Source: Chondromyces crocatus
Lineage (GTDB): Bacteria; Myxococcota_A; Polyangia; Polyangiales; Polyangiaceae
Length of the DNA: 64,000 nt
Assembly: GCF_001189295.1 (NCBI RefSeq)
Contig: NZ_CP012159.1
Coordinates: 2,990,001 to 3,054,000 of the forward strand
Direction: 5' to 3'
Shown here: positions 16,681 to 26,231 of the stretch, piece after piece
Numbering within the stretch: the first letter of the stretch is position 1
How the letters are laid out: every line of letters begins with the position of its first letter
Notes under the pieces: model-generated
Database searches by the model: none
What the model was told of the DNA's origin: nothing
The model's input: only the letters and a program-made list of their open reading frames with translations
Made by a program: the position numbers and the translations under genes

Positions 16681-17703
16681 TCAGGGCGCGCTGTTGGCCT
16701 GCGTGCGGCGGCTACCCTGCGAGAACGGAAGATCGAAGGGACTCTCCTGGACCGCCGCATACGTCGCGGGAAGCGGACGAGGAGGAGGGTGGCCGATGCC
16801 GTCCTCGGTGCGGTAGCGCGTGTGAGCCAGTGGCCCCTCGTCACTGAGGAGAGAGGCCAGCTCGGGATCCGTCAGCGCGTCCTGAACACGGATCGGCTGG
16901 TCATCGAGCAGCATGGTGCTGCTGAGCAGCCGAACGCCGTGACTGTAGTCGGCGTACCAGTCGCCATGCTTGGTGCTGAGCTGCTGGATGGGCTTCGCCT
17001 CGCGGTGGTGCCAGCCGTAGATGGCGACGCGGTGAGGTCGGGCATCGAGGCGGTTGGTGAGCACGATGTCCTTCTTGTGACCAGCCACCAGCCCGTGGAC
17101 GGCCAGCTTGTCGAGCTGCTTGTCGATGATCCGGCTATGACGCGCGAACTCTTCCATCCGGACCATGCGATCGCCGACGGGCATGGGGTAAGGCGTGAGC
17201 TTCGTCGGAGCGAGCCGATAGATGATGTCGACGAGCTTGGACGTGGGCAGGACGCAGCCGAACCGATCGGCGACGAGCTGCGCAGTGACGGGGCTCATGG
17301 GGACGCGCATGGCATCGCCGTCGTCCCCGACGGCGAGGTAGTCGGGCATGACCCACAGCGAGACGGAATGGGTATGCCCGGATCGCGATTCCGCTTTGTA
17401 ATCGAGGCGGACCATCTTCCGGTGGCTCTCGGGCAAATTGCCTCGACGGAGCTCTTCCAGGATGGCGCTCTCGCGCCTCGACTCGTCCGTGTTGACGATG
17501 TCGCGCCAGAACTGGCTACCCCCAGGCGCCCGGTCTGGGCGCGGCGGAATGATGCCCAGGTCGAGCTTTCGCTCGGGAATCGGGACGCTGGGCCGCTGCA
17601 ATACCGTCGCGAGCAGATGGCTCGGTGGTTTGCAGGCGCCGACCACGCAGAAGAGCAGCGTGGCAGCGCCGAGAATGCACGGAAGCGGTGCAGCGCGTCG
17701 CAA
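16681..17703 (-). CDS. Secreted lipoprotein of unknown function
   Basis: A 340-residue protein with a clear lipoprotein signal, MRRAAPLPCILGAATLLFCV ending VVGAC. The mature part has no repeat or linker and carries well-formed segments such as SVSLWVMPDYLAVGDDGDAM and VHGLVAGHKKDIVLTNRLD, and HRVAIYGWHHREAKPIQQLS with adjacent His residues that could bind metal. Myxobacterial lipoproteins of this kind are often uncharacterised. It stands alone between two intergenic gaps. Confidence 0.7.
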   Translation of the reverse strand: MRRAAPLPCILGAATLLFCVVGACKPPSHLLATVLQRPSVPIPERKLDLGIIPPRPDRAPGGSQFWRDIVNTDESRRESAILEELRRGNLPESHRKMVRLDYKAESRSGHTHSVSLWVMPDYLAVGDDGDAMRVPMSPVTAQLVADRFGCVLPTSKLVDIIYRLAPTKLTPYPMPVGDRMVRMEEFARHSRIIDKQLDKLAVHGLVAGHKKDIVLTNRLDARPHRVAIYGWHHREAKPIQQLSTKHGDWYADYSHGVRLLSSTMLLDDQPIRVQDALTDPELASLLSDEGPLAHTRYRTEDGIGHPPPRPLPATYAAVQESPFDLPFSQGSRRTQANSAP

Positions 17704-17934
17704 TGGTTCGACCCCCCCCAGGCTCGATGGGCTGCGAAACGTAGCGCAGGGAGAGGGTAGCGCGCGGAGTGCGAGCGGTCCAAGCCGCAGGCCTGAATCT
17801 CCGTGGTTTCGCGATGGCAGGCGCCACCCGAATTCATCGGGTATGACGGAGACGTCGTCGTGCTGGCCGCGAGTGGGGGCGGGGACGGCGCGCTGCGTGG
17901 ACCCGTGCTGAACGCGCAGGCCCCAGGCAGGGAG

Positions 17935-18669
17935 CTACTTGGTCACGTCGAAACGGCCGACGACGAGCTGACGCCCGCCGCTACCGCTGGTGTTCGGGTA
18001 GTACGTCGCTCCCGGGGAAGTGCTCCAGGTGTGACCAGCATAGGCGCCGCTCACGGGGTCGACGTCGATGAAGATATAGCCGGCGCCGACACCCTGGGCG
18101 CTGACGGGGGGCGACGTGGAGACGGCCAGATAGCGGGTGTCCGAGCTGCCATGAGGAGAGCTGGTCGAGTCGATGATCGCGACGATGTAGCGCTCGGTCC
18201 CGTTGGGCAGGATGACGAAGTAATTGATGTCAGCGATGACGAAGATCGTTCCGGTCGGGGCACCGTTCAACATCAGGTATTTGGTGGCGATGATGTCGCC
18301 AGGCAGGACGTCGAGAGCATTCGTGACGCGCCAGAACTTGGTTTCGGTCACGATCGCGTCGTAATAAGCCTGGGCAGCGGGATTGTACGAGTCCCACCAT
18401 TGGAAGCGGTGGGTCGAGGTCACGGTCGGGTATGCGTGCGCCAGGCTGAGCGTGAACGCGCAGGCGCCATTCGTGACGGCAGTCCCGGCGATCCAGTCGA
18501 TGGCGCAGGGTGAACCCCACGTGTTGTTGGCAGGAGTGAGGCTGTTGACGAGCGCTTCGAGTTCGCTCAGATGATCAGTTGGCGTAATGGGTTGTGCCTG
18601 GCTGGTGGCGGAGAATGTCAGAACGATTGCGGCAGTGAGGGACGACAGTGACGATGCAAGATGTGGCAT
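17935..18669 (-). CDS. Secreted protein, possible NlpC/P60-like cysteine peptidase (copy A)
   Basis: A 244-residue protein starting MPHLASSLSSLTAAIVLTFS, with GGAGG upstream and a signal peptide ending ATSQAQ. The mature part has a Cys at the start of a helix (NGACAFTLSLAHAYP), a segment LPGDIIATKY and a His in STSSPHGSSDTR. A Cys-helix, then GD-strand, then His order is what papain-like NlpC/P60 and CHAP enzymes show, so a cell-wall peptidase is suggested but not proven. It is a paralogue of the gene at 19.5 kb, and both diverge from a copy of the same membrane-protein gene, of which the one beside this copy is dead. Confidence 0.72.
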   Translation of the reverse strand: MPHLASSLSSLTAAIVLTFSATSQAQPITPTDHLSELEALVNSLTPANNTWGSPCAIDWIAGTAVTNGACAFTLSLAHAYPTVTSTHRFQWWDSYNPAAQAYYDAIVTETKFWRVTNALDVLPGDIIATKYLMLNGAPTGTIFVIADINYFVILPNGTERYIVAIIDSTSSPHGSSDTRYLAVSTSPPVSAQGVGAGYIFIDVDPVSGAYAGHTWSTSPGATYYPNTSGSGGRQLVVGRFDVTK

Positions 18670-18795
18670 GATGGATGACCTCCAATCGAGAGTCGGTGAC
18701 ACAGAGACACCAGATGGCTGAGGGGCGTCAAAAGCGATGCTCGAGGCGATGCTCGGAGTGAGCGCGTGGTCGAATGTACGGTTGATGGTCGTACG

Positions 18796-19290
18796 TGGGC
18801 ATGTTCGCATCGTGGGCACTGTAGGCGTCTCACTGTAGGCATTTCCTGGGACGGGTAACGGGGAAAACGGCATTCTCCTCAATCATCCTCTGCCCATGGC
18901 TCGAGGGATCGAGGGAACAGTGCATGACGTATGCCTTGGCCTGTCCACCATGGGATTGCCCTGCATTGTTCTCGCTGATGCCGGTATCGTTGGTGGTCCC
19001 CTTGCAAAGCGGCGCGGGCGCCATGGTGCTCGCAGCGCTCTGGGGGCGCACGCGCGCCGTGGTCCCGCGCGCTGGCTGGTTGAAGGCGCTGCTCCTCCTC
19101 GCCTTGCCCTGGTATGCGCCTGCGCTCAGTGCGTGTGGCGTGGGGAATCCTGACCGACGATGCCTTCGCGATGAGCGCGCAAGGTCCCTCGGAACGGCCG
19201 CCATGCCATGCATCGCCGTTCGTGCTCCTCGGGGTGGACGCCGCCGGGCGTGTGATTCTCCGCTTTCGAGATCGGAAACGGGCGGTGTGA
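18796..19290 (+). pseudogene. Decayed copy of the multi-pass membrane protein gene
   Basis: This stretch matches the intact gene at 20406-21815 in three blocks: residues about 27-140 (for example ENGI..LNH.LPMA and RAGWLK.LLLLALPW), a short piece around WGI..DDAFA, and the C-terminal end (LGVDAAGR, ending KRAV then stop). The first 26 codons and two large internal segments are deleted and the frame is broken several times. The 3' flank to about 19345 still matches the flank of the intact gene. It is the dead half of a duplicated divergent gene pair. Confidence 0.8.
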
Positions 19291-19460
19291 AGGGAGATGC
19301 GCGACCCTTGCGTCCGCGGGATGACGCGAGAGCGAGGGTTACTCAGAGGTGCGCAGGGTCAGGGGACGAACGAACGTCCCCCGGATCTCTGGAAGAAACG
19401 CTCTGTTCACGAAGTGGAAACGACGAGCAGAGGCCGGGGAGGATCACCCCAGCGCTCGAA

Positions 19461-20198
19461 TCAGGGCTTGAGCTCGTCGAAGCGGCCGACGACGAGCTGG
19501 CGCCCGCCGCTCCCGCTGGTGTTCGGGTAATACGTCGCGCCCGTGGAGGTGCTCCACGTGTGGCCGGCATAGGTGCCGCTCACGGGATCGAAGTCGAGGA
19601 AAATCTCGCCGGTGCCGATACCCTGGACGTGGACGGGAGGCGACGAGGAGACGGCCTGATAGCGGCTGTCCGAGCTGCCATGGGGAGAGCTGGTCGAGTC
19701 GACGATATCGACCCGGTAGCGCTCGTTCCCGCTGGGCAGGGTGAGCTCGTGATTGATCTCGGCGACGACGAAGATCGTTCCGGTCGTGGAGCTGCCCGAG
19801 CCAGCGTACTTGGTGGCGACGATGTCACCGGGCAGGACATCGAGCACATCCGTGATGGACCAGAACTTCTTTTCGAGCCCGATCTGATCGTAATAGACCG
19901 GAGCACCGGGATTCGACGCGCCCCACCATTGGAGGCGTACGGTCGACGTCACGGTCGGGTACGCGTGCGCCAGGCTGAGCGTGAAGGCGCAGGCGCCATT
20001 CGTCACTGCGGTCCCAGCGAGCCAGTCGATGGCGCAGGGCGATCCCCACGTGTTGTTGGCAGGGGTGAGGACACTGACGAGTGCCTCGAGGTCGTCCAGG
20101 TGATCCGTGGGCGTAGTGGGTTGCGCCTGGCTGGTGGCGGAGAAGGTGAGTGCAACGGCGGCGGTGAGGGTCGACAGCGTCAATGCAAGCTTTGCCAT
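19461..20198 (-). CDS. Secreted protein, possible NlpC/P60-like cysteine peptidase (copy B)
   Basis: A 245-residue paralogue of the protein at 17.9 kb, starting MAKLALTLSTLTAAVALTFS with the same signal peptide end (ATSQAQ). The putative catalytic set is conserved in both copies: Cys in NGACAFTLSLAHAYP, GD in LPGDIVATKY and His in STSSPHGSSDSR. Conservation of these between diverged copies supports them being functional. The C-terminal block GHTWSTSTGATYYPNTSGSG is almost unchanged between the copies. It diverges from the intact membrane-protein gene, which may be its partner. Confidence 0.72.
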   Translation of the reverse strand: MAKLALTLSTLTAAVALTFSATSQAQPTTPTDHLDDLEALVSVLTPANNTWGSPCAIDWLAGTAVTNGACAFTLSLAHAYPTVTSTVRLQWWGASNPGAPVYYDQIGLEKKFWSITDVLDVLPGDIVATKYAGSGSSTTGTIFVVAEINHELTLPSGNERYRVDIVDSTSSPHGSSDSRYQAVSSSPPVHVQGIGTGEIFLDFDPVSGTYAGHTWSTSTGATYYPNTSGSGGRQLVVGRFDELKP

Positions 20199-20405
20199 GA
20201 TGGGTAACCTCCAATCGAGAGTCGGTGGCACAGAAAGACCAAATGGCTGAGGGGGCGTCAAGAGGCGATGCTCGGGGCGATGCTCGAAGTGCGCGCGTGG
20301 TCGAATGTACGATTGATGGTCGCATTGGATTTTGAGCGCTGTGGCGTGGTCGCTTCAGGCAAAACATTGACAATTATCGCCGGGTTGAAATAAGGTCCCA
20401 CCTCG

Positions 20406-21815
20406 ATGGACAAAGGGTTGCGGGCATTCTTCGTGAATGTGAATGGCGCCCTCGATGATTCCGATCCCCGCCGTGCCTTCATGGGCATGTTCGCATTGTG
20501 TGGCGCTGTAGGCGTCGCGCTGTGGGCGCTCTTCGGGACCGGTAGCGGAGAAAACGGCATTTTCCTCAATCATCACCTGCCCATGGCTCAATGGATCAAT
20601 GGACAGGGCATACGGCATGTCCTGACCTATCCATTGTGGGGTTACCCTGCATTGCTCGCACTGGTGCCGCGATGGTCGGTGGTTCCATTGCAGATCGGGC
20701 TGGGCGCCATGGCGCTCGCAGCGATCTGGGTGCGCACACGCGCCGTGATCCCGCGCGCTGGCTGGTTGAAGGTGCTGCTCCTCCTCGCCTTGCCCTGGCA
20801 CGCGCTTGCGCTCAGTCAGTGGTCGATGGCGCCGGCCATGAGCCTGGGCGTTCTGGGGGTGGTGGGGTTCGAGCGGGCGCTGCGGACCTCGCGCGCCGGG
20901 CAGGCCGTGATGGCTGGCGTGGCGTTCGGTGCCGCGCTCAACGTGCGCTCGGAGCTGCTGCTGTGGACCGTGGGGTGCATCGTCTGCGGGGTACAGTTCG
21001 CGATGCGCGCCGAACGAAGCCGCCGCACGTGGAAGCCTCTGCTGACCTTCGTGGCGACGGTCGCGCTCTGCCTCGCGCCCTGGGCGCTCTGGTACCGCGC
21101 GCACACGGGCCGCACCTCGCTCGTGTCCTCGAACGGAGGGATGGTCGCGTATCTGTCGCTGGGACAGCTCCCCGGCAACCCCTGGGGGATCGTCGCGGAC
21201 GACGCCTTCGCGGTGGCCTTCTTGCGTGCGCGCGCGGACGGCGTGGATCCGGTCTCGGATGCGGGTGACCAGCGCTTCGCCGCCGCGTTCCGCGACGCCA
21301 TCCGCGAGCACCCTGGCGCGTTTGCGCGCAAGATCCTCCACAACGGCCGCAACGCCGTGCTCGGCGGGTTCCATGTCGGGGAAGTGCCGCTCGACGCCGA
21401 CGAGCGGGTCGCGCTCGACGTGGTGAAAGAGCGCATCAAGCTGGCGGCGGGGTTGAACCCGAACCAGGCGGAGATCGCGCAGTACAAAGCGCAGGGCGTG
21501 TGGGAGAACGCGCGCCTCTCGGGGCGTGGCGTGTTCGCCGTCGCATTCCAGGCGTCGGGGGTGCTGCTGGGGGCCTTGTTCCTCGGGATGATGGGCGTGG
21601 GCCTGTGCGCGGCGCTGCCCCGCTGGCGCAAGGAGCCGTGGCTGGTGCTGCTGGCCAGCGTGGTGGTGCTCCAGCTCGCGTCGGTGGCGTTGTTCCAGTA
21701 CCAGCCGCGGCACGTGAACGTCCTCTCCGTGGTGGGGGCGCCCTTCGTGGTCCTGGGGGTGGACGCCGCCGGGCGCCTGATTCGCCGCGTCGCCGCCCGG
21801 AAACGAGCGGTGTGA
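20406..21815 (+). CDS. Multi-pass membrane protein, possible GT-C glycosyltransferase
   Basis: A 469-residue protein with about nine to ten hydrophobic segments, for example FALCGAVGVALWALFG, LLALVPRWSVVPLQIGLG, FVATVALCLAPWALWY and LVLLASVVVLQLASVALF. The arrangement, with a large soluble loop after the middle helices (residues about 245-350), and the segment NPWGIVADDAFAVAF followed by REHPGAFARKILHN, recalls the dolichol-phosphate-mannose/ArnT-like (GT-C) superfamily. The first-loop acidic pair expected of active enzymes is not clear here, so the assignment is tentative. ATG chosen as the first in frame. A dead tandem copy lies at 18.8-19.3 kb. Confidence 0.75.
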   Translation: MDKGLRAFFVNVNGALDDSDPRRAFMGMFALCGAVGVALWALFGTGSGENGIFLNHHLPMAQWINGQGIRHVLTYPLWGYPALLALVPRWSVVPLQIGLGAMALAAIWVRTRAVIPRAGWLKVLLLLALPWHALALSQWSMAPAMSLGVLGVVGFERALRTSRAGQAVMAGVAFGAALNVRSELLLWTVGCIVCGVQFAMRAERSRRTWKPLLTFVATVALCLAPWALWYRAHTGRTSLVSSNGGMVAYLSLGQLPGNPWGIVADDAFAVAFLRARADGVDPVSDAGDQRFAAAFRDAIREHPGAFARKILHNGRNAVLGGFHVGEVPLDADERVALDVVKERIKLAAGLNPNQAEIAQYKAQGVWENARLSGRGVFAVAFQASGVLLGALFLGMMGVGLCAALPRWRKEPWLVLLASVVVLQLASVALFQYQPRHVNVLSVVGAPFVVLGVDAAGRLIRRVAARKRAV

Positions 21816-21883
21816 GGGGGTGTGATGCGTGACCCTTGCATCGTCTGGGTGACGCCGGCAGCGAGGTTTGCTCAGATGCGCGC

Positions 21884-23332
21884 ATGCCCAGGTGGACTGC
21901 CGAGGACGCCGCCACCACCACCGAGCTGTCGTCTTCGGTGGCGTCCTCTCTCGACGAGACGTTTGCTGTCTCCGTGATCTCCGGCCCCGACGAGGGGCGC
22001 CGGGTGATCGTGGCGCCGAGCCTCCCCGCGCGCGTGTTGATGGGGACGAGCCCGGCCTGCGACATCGTGCTGACCGATCGGATGGTGTCGCGACGCCACG
22101 CCGCCCTGGAGCTGTCGCGCTCGCGCCTGCGCGTGACCGATCTCGGCTCGACGAACGGCACCTACGTGCAAGGCCTCCTCGTCGGTGACGCGTACCTCCG
22201 CGGCGGCGAGATGATCCGCCTCGGCGAGACGGTGCTGCGGGTGGAGGCGCTCGGCGCCATCCCCGTCCCCGAGCTGCCGAACGCCGCCCGCTTCGGCAAG
22301 CTCGTGGGGGCGAGCGAAGAGATGCGGCGCCTGTACCCCCTGTGCGACCGGCTGGCGGCGTCTGCGGTACCGGTGATCATCGAAGGCGAGACGGGTACGG
22401 GCAAGGAAGTGCTCGCCGAAGCGCTCCACGAGCAGGGGCCGCGGGCGGCGAAGCCGTTCGTGGTGTTCGACTGCACGGCCGTGCCCCCGACCCTGGTGGA
22501 GTCCGCGCTGTTCGGCCACGAGCGCGGCGCGTTCACCGGGGCGAGCGAGACCCGGCGTGGCGTGTTCGAAGAGGCGCATGGCGGCACCTTGCTGCTCGAC
22601 GAGATCGGCGATCTCGAGCTGGCCCTCCAGGCGAAGCTCCTGCGCGCGATCCAGCGCTCCGAGATCCAGCGCGTCGGCTCCGCCAAGTGGATCAAGGTGG
22701 ACATCCGCGTGCTGGCGGCGACGCGCCGCGATCTGGAGCGCGAGATCCAGGCCGGCCGGTTCCGCGACGATCTCTTCTTCCGCCTGGCCGTCGCGCGGAT
22801 CGAGCTGCCCCCGCTCCGGCGCCGGCGAGGCGACGTCACGGTGCTGGCCCACCACTTCTGGCAGGAACTGGCCGGGCGCACCACGCCCTTCCCCGAGGGC
22901 TTCGCGGCGCGGCTCGAGGACTACGACTGGCCCGGCAACGTGCGCGAGCTCTACAACGCCGTGGCCCGTCGCGTGGCCCTGGGCGAGGCCGCGCCCATCG
23001 AGACCACCCGCTCGGCCGTTGGAGGGCCTCCCTCGGGCCGCACCCCGGGGCACAGCCAGCCCCCTCCCAGCTCGCTGGGCGGAGGAGGCGGCGCGTGGCC
23101 CAGCGGGCCGGAGTCGGGCTCCACGGCGGACGTCGTCGAGGAGACCCTCGCCCTCGACCTGCCGCTCGCCCGGGCGCGGGAGCGGGTCGTCGAGGAGTTC
23201 GAGCGACGCTACGTGCAGCGCGTGCTCGCCCAGCACGGCGGCAACGTGCGCAACGCGGCAGCGGCCTCGGGCATCGCCCGGCGCTACTTCCAGATCCTCC
23301 GCGCGCGTCGGGTCCCTGGCGGCGATCCCTGA
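21884..23332 (+). CDS. Sigma-54-dependent activator with N-terminal FHA domain
   Basis: A 482-residue regulator starting MPRWTAEDAATTTELSSSVA. Residues about 25-115 form an FHA domain (GTSPACDIVLTDRMVSRRHA and DLGSTNGTYV) that binds phosphothreonine, so it probably reads Ser/Thr kinase signals. The AAA+ domain follows: Walker A GETGTGKE, sigma-54 contact loop GAFTGAS, Walker B LLLDEIGD. A Gly/Pro-rich linker leads to a Fis-type helix-turn-helix (HGGNVRNAAAASGIARRYFQ). This FHA-AAA-Fis design is typical of myxobacteria. An upstream TTG at 21836 is possible, but it falls in DNA shared with the duplicated unit, so the ATG is preferred. Confidence 0.9.
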   Translation: MPRWTAEDAATTTELSSSVASSLDETFAVSVISGPDEGRRVIVAPSLPARVLMGTSPACDIVLTDRMVSRRHAALELSRSRLRVTDLGSTNGTYVQGLLVGDAYLRGGEMIRLGETVLRVEALGAIPVPELPNAARFGKLVGASEEMRRLYPLCDRLAASAVPVIIEGETGTGKEVLAEALHEQGPRAAKPFVVFDCTAVPPTLVESALFGHERGAFTGASETRRGVFEEAHGGTLLLDEIGDLELALQAKLLRAIQRSEIQRVGSAKWIKVDIRVLAATRRDLEREIQAGRFRDDLFFRLAVARIELPPLRRRRGDVTVLAHHFWQELAGRTTPFPEGFAARLEDYDWPGNVRELYNAVARRVALGEAAPIETTRSAVGGPPSGRTPGHSQPPPSSLGGGGGAWPSGPESGSTADVVEETLALDLPLARARERVVEEFERRYVQRVLAQHGGNVRNAAAASGIARRYFQILRARRVPGGDP

Positions 23333-23442
23333 AGCTCACGAGGGGTCCGCCGCTGTCCCCTCATCCCTGAAGCCCACGACGGGGTCCGTCGCTGTCCCCT
23401 CATCCCTGAAGCCCACGACGGGGCCCGTCGCTGTCCCGTCGT
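23327..23442 (+). repeat. Three tandem copies of a 38-39 base repeat at the end of the sigma-54 activator gene
   Basis: Units start at 23327, 23365 and 23404, each beginning CCCTGAAGC and containing CGCTGTCCC. The first unit includes the last codon and stop of the activator gene, so the repeat arose by copying the gene end outward. Units 2 and 3 are closer to each other than to unit 1. No hairpin or known site is evident inside the unit. Confidence 0.8.
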
Positions 23443-23510
23443 GGGTCACGTCGACGGCCGCAGCGACCCCAGCCTGCCGAGGCACCTGGGCGATCCCCGG
23501 AGGCGGTGGG

Positions 23511-23550
23511 GGGCGATCTGACAAATCCAGGGCGATCTGCCAGATCGCCC
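23511..23550 (+). promoter_or_regulatory. Composite palindromic element upstream of the GH18 chitinase
   Basis: GGCGATCTGACAAATC (23512-23527) is followed by a perfect inverted repeat, GGGCGATCTG / CAGATCGCCC with one spacer base (23530-23550). The same two-part element occurs in reverse before the GH19 chitinase at 10720-10764 and was seen nowhere else in the window. Here it lies 110 bases before the chitinase ATG, a reasonable position for an operator. Confidence 0.6.
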
Positions 23551-23659
23551 GTATCCGACCGACGTGGCGCAAAAAGGCGGGATTCTGGCCTGCCCGCGCG
23601 TCGGCACACCCATTGCGAAGAGGCTCTCTCAACCAACTTCACCCTGAGGAGAGCCGGTC

Positions 23660-25228
<1,569 letters not shown>

Positions 25229-25255
25229 CCTGCTGACCTACGCCCCCGCGCGCCT

Positions 25256-25930
25256 TCAGTTCCGCGGTGCAGCCGCGAACGCCACGATCTCCTCGTACTG
25301 GTACACGTGCCGCCCCGGCTTCCCCCGCCTCGCCGCCTCGCTCATCGCGGCGGCGACGCTCGACGCCTCGATGGGTCGATAGCGCTTCAGAGGCCCCAGC
25401 ATGATCCCCTGTACCCCGCGCATCACCGCGCCACCGATCGCCTCCGCGGGGCGGTGCGTCCCGCGCTCCCCGAGGAGCATGCTGGGCTGGAAGATGTGGA
25501 CGCTCGCGAACGGCACCGCCGCGACGTCCCGCTCCACCTCCCCCTTCACCCGCAGGTAGAACGTCACGCTCCCCGCGTCGGCCCCCACCGAAGAGACCAG
25601 GAGGAACTGCTGCGCCCCCGCCTTCGACGAGAGCTCTGCCAGCGCGAGCGGCGCGTCGTGGTCGACCTTGCGGAACGCCGCCTCGGAGCCCGCCTGCTTC
25701 ATCGTGGTCCCGAGCGCACAGAAGACATCGGTGACGCCCTCGAACGCCTCGGCCGAGAGCGCGCCGAAATCGACGACCCGCTGCTCCAGGCGCGGATGCG
25801 TGTCCGGCAAGGTGCGGCGGCCCAGGGAGATCACCCGATCGTACCCACCTCCGTCGAGGAGCTGCCGGAGGAGGTGCCCACCGATGAGACCGGTGGCCCC
25901 TGCGAGGAGTGCGATGCGCTGCGCCGCCAT
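25256..25930 (-). CDS. NAD(P)-binding protein, atypical short-chain dehydrogenase type
   Basis: A 224-residue protein starting MAAQRIALLAGATGLIGGHL with the dinucleotide motif GATGLIGG of NAD(P)H-binding (NmrA/HTATIP2-like) proteins. The later segments DVFCALGTTMKQAGSEAAFR, KVDHDAPLALAELSSKAGAQ and FLLVSSVGADAGS match that group, in which the Tyr-x3-Lys pair of classical enzymes is weakened (here VTFYLRVKGEVERD). HIFQPSMLLGERGTHRPAEA is also typical. Members act as oxidoreductases or as redox-sensing regulators; the substrate cannot be told. It converges with the chitinase gene 27 bases away. Confidence 0.85.
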   Translation of the reverse strand: MAAQRIALLAGATGLIGGHLLRQLLDGGGYDRVISLGRRTLPDTHPRLEQRVVDFGALSAEAFEGVTDVFCALGTTMKQAGSEAAFRKVDHDAPLALAELSSKAGAQQFLLVSSVGADAGSVTFYLRVKGEVERDVAAVPFASVHIFQPSMLLGERGTHRPAEAIGGAVMRGVQGIMLGPLKRYRPIEASSVAAAMSEAARRGKPGRHVYQYEEIVAFAAAPRN

Positions 25931-26231
25931 GAACGCGGCGTCGCACGGCTGGAGGTGCGCGTCGAGCCTGGAGAGGACGGCAAGAGCGCGTCGACGACGG
26001 CGGCCTCACCCGGAGCGGGCCGTCGTGGGCGCGCAAGGCAGGGCAGGCGATCCCCTGGAGCCCCCGTCACGGACACCCACCCTGCGAGCAGGGCATCGCG
26101 CACCGGATCAAGGGGGACGATGCGACGGCGGGCCCACACACGAGCGACGCCAGCGCTACGGAGCCACACCACGAAAATTCAGGCGGTCCCCGAAGACCGG
26201 TGCAAGGCCGAATGAATAACATTCCACGCCC
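25931..26231. other. Divergent promoter region, no gene seen
   Basis: Three hundred bases between the NAD(P)-binding protein gene and the histidine kinase gene. It must hold both promoters. Just before the kinase start it becomes locally AT-richer (around GAATGAATAACATTCC), the likeliest place for a promoter. No coding frame is supported. Confidence 0.4.

Larger units (their letters stand above)
17935..21880. repeat. Tandem duplication of a divergent two-gene unit
   Basis: Unit A (about 17935-19345) and unit B (19461-21880) each hold a minus-strand secreted-protein gene, a shared-type divergent promoter region and a plus-strand membrane-protein gene. The promoter regions share stretches such as GCGTGGTCGAATGTACG. 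Similarity continues past the membrane gene stop into the region just before the sigma-54 activator. Many substitutions separate the copies, so the event is old. Confidence 0.78.

Noticed and set aside
20796-20812. Sigma-54 promoter-like TGGCAC...TTGC
   Set aside because: Spacing is too short, and it lies inside the membrane-protein coding region.
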